A program made the position numbers and the translations under genes. A stretch of 37,603 nt of DNA from an uncultured Lachnospiraceae bacterium (lineage in GTDB: Bacteria; Bacillota; Clostridia; Lachnospirales; Lachnospiraceae). Every line of letters starts with the position of its first letter. Position 1 is the stretch's first letter. The stretch is from positions 1 to 37,603 of the forward strand of contig ONDO01000016.1 of the NCBI GenBank assembly GCA_900316625.1, given 5' to 3'. Below are positions 16,300 through 23,634 of this stretch, one piece after another. A model generated the notes under the pieces. It searched no databases. It saw only the letters and a program-made list of their open reading frames with translations, and was not told where the DNA came from.

Positions 16300-16352
16300 A
16301 GCGGTTCCTTTTGTTAGATCAAAATCTGACAAGAGGAGCCGCTTTTCTATTC
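16300..16352 (+). terminator. Rho-independent terminator after the antiporter gene
   Basis: A 20-bp stem runs from AGCGGTTCCTTTTGTTAGAT (16300-16319) to ATCTGACAAGAGGAGCCGCT (16324-16343), with three G-U pairs and a CAAA loop, followed by TTTTCTATTC. Confidence 0.9.
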
Positions 16353-16400
16353 TGTGTCATATGGCGAGTGCTCTGGAGTGCTCTAGAGTGCGGCTTATGA

Positions 16401-16429
16401 TTGAAATGAGCGGTCTTGAAAGCTATAAT
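16401..16429 (+). promoter_or_regulatory. Promoter of the zinc-ribbon/metG operon
   Basis: TTGAAA (16401-16406) and TATAAT (16424-16429) with a 17-base spacer. Initiation near 16436 gives a leader of about 37 bases before ATG 16473, behind AGAAGGAGGTATTCT. Confidence 0.82.
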
Positions 16430-16472
16430 GAAGTGAAAAACTATGTACAGGCCTATTAGAAGGAGGTATTCT

Positions 16473-16829
16473 ATGGAATTCTTCGATCAGTTTAGTGATA
16501 CATTGATTTCCACCGGTAAGATGGTGGGCGAGAAAGCGAAAGATATTGCAGATGTAACCAAGCTTAGCTATCAGATCCGTGCGCTCGAGCAGGAGATCCA
16601 TGAGAAGTATCAGGAACTCGGCAAAGTTTTATATGAGGCAAATGAAGCTGGAGAAGAGCTTCCGGACGAAAGCGATGTTTTCGAAGTAATCCGCGAGAAG
16701 AAAGAAGAAGTAGATGAACTTCGTGCTCAGATTAAGATCATCAAGGGAGTTGAGATCTGTCCTTTCTGCGGAAAAGAAATCGTTAAGAACGCAGCCTTCT
16801 GCCCTCATTGTGGGGAAAAAATAGACTAA
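16473..16829 (+). CDS. Coiled-coil protein with C-terminal zinc ribbon
   Basis: A 118-residue soluble protein, function unknown. Residues ~1-30 form an amphipathic N-terminal segment. Residues ~30-93 are a predicted coiled coil rich in Glu, Lys and Leu. The C terminus holds CPFCGKE and CPHCGEK (two CxxC pairs, about 96-116), a zinc ribbon of the zinc_ribbon_2 type. The start has a near-perfect ribosome binding site, AGAAGGAGGTATTCT. No terminator lies between it and metG 67 bases downstream, so they are probably co-transcribed. Similar small proteins are common in Clostridia and have no established role. Confidence 0.85.
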   Translation: MEFFDQFSDTLISTGKMVGEKAKDIADVTKLSYQIRALEQEIHEKYQELGKVLYEANEAGEELPDESDVFEVIREKKEEVDELRAQIKIIKGVEICPFCGKEIVKNAAFCPHCGEKID

Positions 16830-16895
16830 GCTCCCATAGAGATAGTCAACAAAATAAGTGCGCACCATCAGCGCGAAAGAAACAGGAGTTTAAAC

Positions 16896-18857
16896 ATGGC
16901 AAACAGAGGAAAATACTACATGACAACGGCGATTGCCTACACTTCAGGCAAGCCGCACATCGGAAATACCTACGAGGTTGTACTCGCAGATGCGATTGCA
17001 CGCTATCGTCGTCAGGAAGGATATGATGTATTCTTCATGACTGGTACCGATGAACACGGACAGAAGATCGAGAATAAGGCTGCAGAAGCTGGCATCTCTC
17101 CCAAGGAATTCGTAGATCAGACTGCAGGTGAAGTCCGCAGAATCTGGGATCTTATGAATACGTCCTATGACAAGTTCATGCGTACGACCGATGAGGACCA
17201 TGAGAAGCAGGTTCAGAAGATCTTCAGGAAGCTCTTCGACCAGGGCGATATCTATAAGGGAGCATATGAGGGATGGTACTGCACCCCTTGCGAATCCTTC
17301 TGGACAGAATCCCAGCTGGTAGATGGCAAGTGTCCTGACTGTGGACGCCCTGTAACCAAGGCATCCGAGGAAGCTTACTTCTTCAAGATGTCCAAGTATG
17401 CGGATCGTCTGATGAAGTACTATGACGAACATCCCGAATTCATTCAGCCTGTATCCCGTAAGAACGAGATGATAAATAACTTCCTTAAGCCTGGTCTTCA
17501 GGATCTGTGTGTATCCCGCACCAGCTTCACCTGGGGAATTCCGGTTGATTTCGATCCCAAGCATGTTACCTATGTATGGCTGGATGCACTGACCAACTAC
17601 ATCACCGGTATCGGTTATGACGCAGATGGCAATAGCAGCGAGCTTTTCAATAAGAACTGGCCGGCAGATCTCCATCTAATCGGTAAGGATATCATCCGTT
17701 TCCATACCATCTACTGGCCTATTTTCCTCATGGCTCTGGATATTCCCCTTCCCAAGAAGGTATTCGGTCATCCCTGGCTGATCCAGGCAGATGGTAAGAT
17801 GTCCAAGTCCAAGGGTAACGTAATCTATGCAGATGAGCTCGTTGAGATGTTCGGTGTAGATGCGGTTCGTTACTTCCTTCTGCATGAGATGCCTTACGAG
17901 AACGACGGTATCCTCTCCTGGGAACTTCTGGTAGAGAGAATCAATTCCGATCTTGCAAATACGGTAGGTAACCTCGTTAAGAGAACCGTATCCATGACCA
18001 ATAAGTATTTCGGTGGTATTGTAACCGACACAGGCGTGACGGAAGCTGTAGATGACGATTTCAAGGCAGTCATCACCGGAACCCGCGACAAGGTAGAAGA
18101 GAAGATGAATGATCTGCATGTGGCAGACGGTCTTACCGAAGTCATCAATCTCTTCAAGCGTTGCAATAAGTACATCGATGAGACCGAACCCTGGGTTCTT
18201 GCTAAGGATGAGACGAAGACAGACCGCCTGAAGACGGTTATGTATAATCTCACCGAAGGTATCAATATCGGCGCTGCACTCCTCAAGGCGTTCATGCCTG
18301 AGACTTCTGAGAAGATCCTCGCAGAGATCAATGCAGAAGAAGTGGCATACGATGACCTCAATACCTTTGGCCATTACAAGAGCGGCAATAAGGTAACCGA
18401 AGATCCCCAGATTCTCTTCCAGAGACTCGATCTCGATGCGGTTATGAAGGAAGTCGAGAAGAGACATCCCAAGGTAGAAAAGACAGCTGAAGCAGAAGAA
18501 GCTGCTGATGCAGAGCCTCTTACTCATAAGGAAGCCGTTGATATTGACGCTTTCGGAGCTCTCGAGTTCCGTGTAGGTAAGATTATTAAGTGTGAAGCAG
18601 TTGAGAAGTCCAAGAAGCTGCTCTGCTCTCAGGTACAGATTGGAAACGAAGTAAAGCAGATCGTATCTGGCATTCGTAAGTTCTATTCCCCTGAAGAGAT
18701 GGTCGGTAAGACGGTAATGGTAGTCTGCAACTTAAAGCCCGCAAAGCTCGCTGGCGTTCTCTCCGAAGGTATGCTTCTCTGCGCAGAAGATAAGGATGGC
18801 AATCTGGCACTAATGACCCCCGAGAAGGCTATGCCCTCCGGATCTGAAATTTGTTAA
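16896..18857 (+). CDS. metG: Methionyl-tRNA synthetase
   Basis: Class I synthetase of 653 residues that charges tRNA-Met. It has the HIGH-type motif HIGN (21-24) and a zinc knuckle of CTPC (about 129-132) and CPDC (about 146-149). The KMSKS loop DGKMSKSKGN is near 301-305. An anticodon-binding helical domain follows. A C-terminal tRNA-binding (EMAP-II-like) domain from about residue 545, beginning DIDAFGALEFRVGKI, is used for dimerisation and tRNA binding. A charged Glu/Ala linker joins them. The start follows AACAGGAGTTTAAAC. Codon bias is strong. The metG-tatD-rsmA cluster is widespread in Firmicutes. Confidence 0.97.
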   Translation: MANRGKYYMTTAIAYTSGKPHIGNTYEVVLADAIARYRRQEGYDVFFMTGTDEHGQKIENKAAEAGISPKEFVDQTAGEVRRIWDLMNTSYDKFMRTTDEDHEKQVQKIFRKLFDQGDIYKGAYEGWYCTPCESFWTESQLVDGKCPDCGRPVTKASEEAYFFKMSKYADRLMKYYDEHPEFIQPVSRKNEMINNFLKPGLQDLCVSRTSFTWGIPVDFDPKHVTYVWLDALTNYITGIGYDADGNSSELFNKNWPADLHLIGKDIIRFHTIYWPIFLMALDIPLPKKVFGHPWLIQADGKMSKSKGNVIYADELVEMFGVDAVRYFLLHEMPYENDGILSWELLVERINSDLANTVGNLVKRTVSMTNKYFGGIVTDTGVTEAVDDDFKAVITGTRDKVEEKMNDLHVADGLTEVINLFKRCNKYIDETEPWVLAKDETKTDRLKTVMYNLTEGINIGAALLKAFMPETSEKILAEINAEEVAYDDLNTFGHYKSGNKVTEDPQILFQRLDLDAVMKEVEKRHPKVEKTAEAEEAADAEPLTHKEAVDIDAFGALEFRVGKIIKCEAVEKSKKLLCSQVQIGNEVKQIVSGIRKFYSPEEMVGKTVMVVCNLKPAKLAGVLSEGMLLCAEDKDGNLALMTPEKAMPSGSEIC

Positions 18858-18871
18858 GTTAGAGGGCCTTC

Positions 18872-19660
18872 ATGATATTTGAAACACACGCCCACTATGA
18901 TGATGAGAAGTTCGATACAGACCGTGTCGAACTTCTTTCCTCTATGAAAGAGGCAGGCATCGGCCACGTCATCAATGTTGGAGCTAATATGAAGGGCACT
19001 CGTGAGAGTATTCATCTTGCCCATGAATATGATTTCATCTTCGCTGCAGCAGGCGTCCATCCGGATGACGCTCCCCGGATGACCGAAGCGGATATAGAAG
19101 AGCTTCGTAAATATGGAGCGGACCCTAAGGTTGTCGCCATCGGAGAGATTGGTCCAGACTATTATTGGGAGAAGGACCCTGCGATAAGAGAAAAGCAGAT
19201 CTACTGGTGGAAACGTCAGATGGATCTGGCGCTGGAGCTTGATCTTCCAGTGATCATCCATTCAAGAGATGCAGCCGAGATTACCATGGAAGTGATGAAG
19301 GAATATGCAACAAAGGGGATCCGGGCTGTGATTCATTGTTATTCCTATTCTGCAGAGATGGCAAAAGAATTTGTAAAACTCGGCTATTATATCGGTGTTG
19401 GCGGAGTGGTAACATTTAAGAATGGAAGGAAGCTTCAGGAGACGGTTTGTCATATTCCCATGGATCGAATCCTTTTAGAGACGGATTCTCCCTATATGGC
19501 ACCGGAACCGTATCGTGGTAAGCGAAATGATTCCAGATATATCCCAGAGATGGTGAAAAAGATCGCTGAGATAAAAGGAATCTCTCGAGAAGAAGTAGAA
19601 GATATTACCTGGAACAATGCTTTTGATTTGTTCAGAAAGGCAAAAGAATGGAACATTTGA
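18872..19660 (+). CDS. TatD-family metal-dependent hydrolase
   Basis: A 262-residue TIM-barrel protein of the TatD family, which includes 3'-5' exo/endodeoxyribonucleases and D-aminoacyl-tRNA deacylase-like enzymes. Metal-binding motifs are THAH (5-8), the Glu in AIGEIG (about 92), HSRD (about 130), HCYS (about 154) and ETDSPY (about 204). It starts 15 bases after metG behind AGAGGGCCTTC, and overlaps rsmA by 13 bases. The usual partner gene rnmV (RNase M5) is not present between tatD and rsmA. The exact substrate is unproven. Confidence 0.92.
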   Translation: MIFETHAHYDDEKFDTDRVELLSSMKEAGIGHVINVGANMKGTRESIHLAHEYDFIFAAAGVHPDDAPRMTEADIEELRKYGADPKVVAIGEIGPDYYWEKDPAIREKQIYWWKRQMDLALELDLPVIIHSRDAAEITMEVMKEYATKGIRAVIHCYSYSAEMAKEFVKLGYYIGVGGVVTFKNGRKLQETVCHIPMDRILLETDSPYMAPEPYRGKRNDSRYIPEMVKKIAEIKGISREEVEDITWNNAFDLFRKAKEWNI

Positions 19661-20523
19661 CCAACCCGGTCTATATGCAGGCTGTTCTTCGTCGACATGG
19701 ATTCCGTTTTCAGAAGAAGTACGGTCAGAACTTCCTTATGAACGAAGGTGTTCTGCAGTCGATGGTAGATGCTGCAGGCGTAACAAAGGATGACTTTATT
19801 CTCGAGATCGGTCCTGGTATGGGAACGCTGACTCAGGTGCTGTCGGAGAGAGCTGGCAAAGTCCTTGCGGTGGAACTGGATGACAATCTGATTCCAATTC
19901 TGGAGGATACTCTCTTCGGAAGAAGTAATGTAGAAGTTATGCATGCCGATATTCTCAAAGTAGATCTGCATCAGATCGCAGAAGAGAAGAATGGCGGAAA
20001 GCCCATGAAAGTGGCCGCGAATCTCCCTTATTATATTACGACCCCGATTCTCATGGAGCTTCTGACCAAGAAGGTTCCTATGGAATCTGTCACTGTAATG
20101 GTACAGAAGGAAGTTGCTCTTCGCATGCAGGCTGGTCCCGGAAGCAAGGATTATGGTGCCCTGTCTCTGGCCATTCAGTATTACACAGAGCCGGAACTGG
20201 TATGTATCGCTGCACCGGATGATTTTATGCCGTCTCCCAAAGTAGAGAGTGCAGTAATCCACCTCAAGATGAGAGAGGAGCCTGCAGTTACCGATGTCGA
20301 TGAGAAGGCCCTCTTTACCGTAATCAAGGCAGTATTTGCCCAGAGAAGAAAAACACTTCTTAATAGTCTGTCCAACGGACCCGGTATGACAAATGATAAG
20401 CAGAAGATTCGCGATGTGATATGCGACATGGGTTGGGAAGAAACAATTCGTGGTGAGAAGCTTACGTTGGAGGAATTCGCAAGTCTTACCCGGGAGATGA
20501 CGAAACGTTCTATGTTTGACTAA
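19648..20523 (+). CDS. rsmA: 16S rRNA (adenine-1518/1519 N6)-dimethyltransferase
   Basis: Dimethylates two adjacent adenines near the 3' end of 16S rRNA, a late small-subunit assembly step, using S-adenosylmethionine. The 291-residue protein opens with the family pattern KKYGQNFLMN (about 24-33). It has motif I ILEIGPGMGTLT (about 50-61), the acidic VELDDN, and the catalytic motif NLPYYITTPI near residue 125. The C-terminal helical domain carries FAQRRKTLLNSL. ATG 19648 overlaps the end of tatD. The order after metG and tatD matches the conserved Firmicutes cluster. Confidence 0.96.
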   Translation: MEHLTNPVYMQAVLRRHGFRFQKKYGQNFLMNEGVLQSMVDAAGVTKDDFILEIGPGMGTLTQVLSERAGKVLAVELDDNLIPILEDTLFGRSNVEVMHADILKVDLHQIAEEKNGGKPMKVAANLPYYITTPILMELLTKKVPMESVTVMVQKEVALRMQAGPGSKDYGALSLAIQYYTEPELVCIAAPDDFMPSPKVESAVIHLKMREEPAVTDVDEKALFTVIKAVFAQRRKTLLNSLSNGPGMTNDKQKIRDVICDMGWEETIRGEKLTLEEFASLTREMTKRSMFD

Positions 20524-20537
20524 GATAGGATGACTCT

Positions 20538-22148
20538 ATGGATATCAGTCTATATCGTACTGAAGTTCAAAACTGGATTATGGAAATTCAAAGCTCGAGA
20601 GGCGCTGACTCATCGAAGACGATAGCCCTCTGCAATAAGCTCGAAGAATATGGGGATCAGACACATGATGATGCCCTGATCGGCTTCGCCTGCTTCACCA
20701 GAGGTGAGACCTATTATCTACAGAATGATATGCCGAATTTCTATCGCGAGATGCTTGACTGCCTGAAGCCCTTGGAGCGTATTCACGAGTGGGGCTATAT
20801 CGTTATGGCCAACAATATGCTGGGAATTGTCTCATTGAATCGTGGCAATGCACCTTTTGCCATGGATTACTACTTAAGATCCCTTTCGATAGCCCATAGT
20901 TACCAGCTGCCGGACCTGGAGTGGATTGTGCATATGAATATGGGTGCGCTCTATCTTAGCGTGGAAGATTATGAGAATGCGCTGGAACAGGTTGATTACG
21001 GATATCGGTATATTCTCGATCATCCTGAGGATGCGGCCTATGTTCAGAATCTGACAGCTGCCTGTGTCAACATGGGTAAGGCCTATCTTGCAACCTTTCA
21101 GATGGATAAGGCAAAAGATATTGTTAACCGGCTGGAGAGGGACTGTGTCCCTGGACTTATGGATCGCGATCGACTGGCCGTATACTGTTTTGAGGCAAGA
21201 TATTATGCATTCAAGCAGGATATCGAGGCGATGGACCACTGCATCACTGAGATCAACCGCCTGGTGGATGATACCATCTGGATCATGGATATGTTCGATG
21301 ATCTCTTCGATTATCTGGGGATGCTGGCAGATATCGGCCGCAAGGAAGAATATAACCATCTCTGGGCGATTATCTACCAGTTATCGGTGAAGACGACCGT
21401 CCTCAATCTGCAGAGAAGGCTCTTGGAACTGCAGATGAATTTCGATAAGAAGTATGAGAATCAGAGTAAGTATGAGACTACGGCACTGAAGTATGCGGAA
21501 GTATCTGTATCTCTGAGTCGTGAAAATCAGCTCATGATGTCGAATATGATCGCTCTTCGGACCAATCTGCAGGATCTTACCATGATCAATCATCAGGTGG
21601 AACGTGAGAATGAGCTTCTGCATAAGAAGTCGGAGACGGATCCTCTGACAGGTATGTATAACAGATTCCGCTTGAATACCTATTGGGAAGAGACCTTTGA
21701 AGAGGCTTATAAGCAGAAGATCCCGATTGCCTTCGAGATTCTCGATATCGATTACTTCAAGGAATTCAATGATAATTACGGACACCAGGCAGGTGACCGT
21801 TGTATTAAGATCGTCGCAGACTGCATTCAGTCCATGACTGCTTACAATGGTATCTTCTGTGCAAGATACGGCGGAGATGAATTCATCCTGGTCTACAAGA
21901 ATTACAGTGATGAAGAGGTTCTTGAATTCGCAAAAGAGCTGAAGAGAAAACTTGCAGCTCAGAAGTTGGAACATAAGTATTCCAAGATCTCGGATGTGGT
22001 AACGATCTCCCAGGGTATCTGCTGGGGTGTTCCCACAGGCTATGAGAAGGCTTGGGACTTCCTTCATACGGCGGATGCTAACCTCTACAAGATCAAGCAG
22101 AAGTCCAGAAATAACATCTGCATTGGTAAATGCGAGAGAGAAGCCTGA
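20538..22148 (+). CDS. TPR-like/GGDEF diguanylate cyclase
   Basis: A 536-residue cytoplasmic protein. Residues ~1-300 are helical repeats of TPR type (for example YLSVEDYENALEQVDYGYRY and MGKAYLATFQMDKAKDIV). A coiled coil follows at ~310-370. The GGDEF domain begins at DPLTGMYNRFRL, has LDIDYFKEFNDNYGHQAGD, and the active-site GGDEF lies at 445-449. The site is intact, so it should make c-di-GMP from two GTP. The RxxD inhibitory site normally five residues before GGDEF is absent (YNGIFCARY), so product inhibition through it is unlikely. There is no transmembrane segment; input is probably by protein contact through the repeats. It begins 14 bases after rsmA. Confidence 0.92.
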   Translation: MDISLYRTEVQNWIMEIQSSRGADSSKTIALCNKLEEYGDQTHDDALIGFACFTRGETYYLQNDMPNFYREMLDCLKPLERIHEWGYIVMANNMLGIVSLNRGNAPFAMDYYLRSLSIAHSYQLPDLEWIVHMNMGALYLSVEDYENALEQVDYGYRYILDHPEDAAYVQNLTAACVNMGKAYLATFQMDKAKDIVNRLERDCVPGLMDRDRLAVYCFEARYYAFKQDIEAMDHCITEINRLVDDTIWIMDMFDDLFDYLGMLADIGRKEEYNHLWAIIYQLSVKTTVLNLQRRLLELQMNFDKKYENQSKYETTALKYAEVSVSLSRENQLMMSNMIALRTNLQDLTMINHQVERENELLHKKSETDPLTGMYNRFRLNTYWEETFEEAYKQKIPIAFEILDIDYFKEFNDNYGHQAGDRCIKIVADCIQSMTAYNGIFCARYGGDEFILVYKNYSDEEVLEFAKELKRKLAAQKLEHKYSKISDVVTISQGICWGVPTGYEKAWDFLHTADANLYKIKQKSRNNICIGKCEREA

Positions 22149-22175
22149 TGGGAAGCCCTGATATTTGGAAATAAG

Positions 22176-22445
22176 ATGGAAAAACAAGCATATACCTATG
22201 TCCTGAAGTGTGCAGACGGAAGCCTCTATACGGGATATACAACGGATCTTGAAGCCAGAGTGGCAACCCATAATGCTGGAAAGGGTGCGAAATATACCAA
22301 GACAAGAAGACCGGTCGAACTGGTTTATTATGAAGTATTCGCCAGCAAGAATGAAGCCATGAAAAGAGAAGCAGCCATCAAGAAGCTTTCAAGAACAAAG
22401 AAACTTGAGATGATTCAGAATGGACTGAAAGAGAAAAGGGATTAG
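22176..22445 (+). CDS. GIY-YIG nuclease domain protein (UPF0213 type)
   Basis: An 89-residue single-domain protein. [17 protein letters not shown] (6-22) is the GIY-YIG core, with YTY in place of GIY and YTG in place of [17 protein letters not shown] and the conserved Glu in [13 protein letters not shown] complete the family pattern. Such stand-alone domains are putative structure-selective endonucleases; the cellular role is unknown. It follows the GGDEF gene by 27 bases with a weak site, GGAAATAAG. Its TAG stop lies inside the 5' arm of a palindromic terminator. Confidence 0.93.
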   Translation: MEKQAYTYVLKCADGSLYTGYTTDLEARVATHNAGKGAKYTKTRRPVELVYYEVFASKNEAMKREAAIKKLSRTKKLEMIQNGLKEKRD

Positions 22446-22465
22446 GCAACTGCCTAATCCCTTTT
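22434..22465. terminator. Bidirectional terminator between convergent operons
   Basis: A perfect palindrome runs from AAAAGGGATTAGGCA (22434-22448) through AC to TGCCTAATCCCTTTT (22451-22465). The flanking A and T runs give a terminator in either direction. It ends the metG operon on the plus strand and the glycosylase-tadA-GNAT operon on the minus strand. Its 5' arm contains the stop codon of the GIY-YIG gene. Confidence 0.93.
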
Positions 22466-22497
22466 GAATTACAGAAAACAGGAGCGACCATCGGTTT

Positions 22498-23049
22498 CTA
22501 CTCATTGAGATAAGAATAGAGATAGTGACTCTTCCATTCACCATGGATGCGAACATTATGACGAAGAAGACCTTCCCGCACGAAGCCAAGAGATTCGAGA
22601 AGACGAATGGAAGGTTCGTTGCTGGGTAGAACCATGGCATCAATGCGATGCAGGCCATATTCGAGACTCGTCATGAGTTCCATGACTTCAGAGACAGCCT
22701 CTCTGGCAAAGCCCTGGCGACGGAAAGCAGGATCCATCTTGTAACCAATCTCGCCATCGGAGAAGTCACCATATCTTATGTTATGAACGGAGACGGTACC
22801 AATAGGGATGGAGGAAAAGGAACGGAGAAAGATCCAGACCCGGAACATGCTTCTCTTCCGGATGAGTTCCCGCTCGGTCCGGAGGAGTCTTCGGTGGAAA
22901 TCCTCAGTGTAGAAATCCGGATGACTAATGGGTTCGATGTGTTCAAACTCTTCTGCATTTCTGCGGTAAAAGTCGAGGGTAGCAGCAGTCATATCTTCGT
23001 TCGAAGTTCTGAGTAGGAGACGAGGAGTCTCGAGGATGCGATCTGACAT
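22498..23049 (-). CDS. RimJ/RimL-type GNAT acetyltransferase
   Basis: A soluble protein of about 183 residues that begins with the typical ILETPRLLLRT of this GNAT branch. It has GEIGYKMDPAFRRQGFAREA (about 100-119), with the acetyl-CoA loop RRQGFA, and VLPSNEPSIRLLESLGF in motif B. Members acetylate ribosomal-protein N termini or small molecules such as antibiotics; the substrate here is unknown. Two adjacent ATG codons exist. The second (23049) is chosen because GGAGG lies about seven bases before it. The start overlaps the tadA stop, so it is translationally coupled, last in its operon. Confidence 0.9.
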   Translation of the reverse strand: MSDRILETPRLLLRTSNEDMTAATLDFYRRNAEEFEHIEPISHPDFYTEDFHRRLLRTERELIRKRSMFRVWIFLRSFSSIPIGTVSVHNIRYGDFSDGEIGYKMDPAFRRQGFAREAVSEVMELMTSLEYGLHRIDAMVLPSNEPSIRLLESLGFVREGLLRHNVRIHGEWKSHYLYSYLNE

Positions 23050-23561
23050 CATTTTCCTCCATCCTTTTTCTTGGATTCACGTAATTCCTTGAAGAACTCA
23101 GTAAGCATTGCAGAGCATTCTTCCTCGCAGACACCGGAAGTAACCTCACACTGGTGCATGAACTCTTTCATCTGCAGGATATTGATAATGGAACCGGCAC
23201 AGCCAGCCTTGGGATTCATACAGCCCTGAACCACTCTGGGAATTCTGGACTGGACGATGGCTCCGGCGCACATCATGCATGGTTCTAAGGTGACATACAA
23301 GGTGCAGTCTTCGAGTCGCCAGTCCTTGAGCTTCTTATTGGCCTGCTGGATTGCCATGATCTCTGCATGAGCCAGGGAAGAGTGGGCGCCATTTCTGTGG
23401 TTGTGGCCCTTACCGATGATCCTTCCCTTATGTACAATAACGCATCCGATGGGAACTTCATGACTCTTGGCAGCTTTCCGGGCTTCCTTGATTGCAATCT
23501 TCATGTAGTGCTCATCCATGCGATCCGCTTTGATCTCTTCTAATTTCTTCTTGAAAAACAT
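23049..23561 (-). CDS. tadA: tRNA-specific adenosine deaminase
   Basis: Deaminates A34 to inosine in tRNA-Arg(ACG), extending wobble decoding. The 170-residue protein contains the zinc-dependent deaminase site HAE (65-67, with catalytic E67) and PCMMCAG (94-100). NHRNG lies between them. The N terminus has about 14 extra basic residues before MDEHYMKIA; the start at 23561 is kept because ACGGAGCGTTTT precedes it. It lies 73 bases after the glycosylase/PgeF fusion gene. The gap holds a candidate -10 (TATAAT, reverse complement of 23626-23631) and a 10-bp imperfect hairpin (23591-23616), so it may also have its own promoter. Confidence 0.94.
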   Translation of the reverse strand: MFFKKKLEEIKADRMDEHYMKIAIKEARKAAKSHEVPIGCVIVHKGRIIGKGHNHRNGAHSSLAHAEIMAIQQANKKLKDWRLEDCTLYVTLEPCMMCAGAIVQSRIPRVVQGCMNPKAGCAGSIINILQMKEFMHQCEVTSGVCEEECSAMLTEFFKELRESKKKDGGK

Positions 23562-23634
23562 AAAACGCTCCGTAGGTAACTGCTTCTTCCGTCAATGTAA
23601 GACGACAATGACGGCTGTCAGCTAGATTATATCA

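Noticed and set aside
17676-18527. Minus-strand open frame of 283 codons opposite metG
   Set aside because: Shadow of the strongly codon-biased metG gene; no motif and no ribosome binding site.
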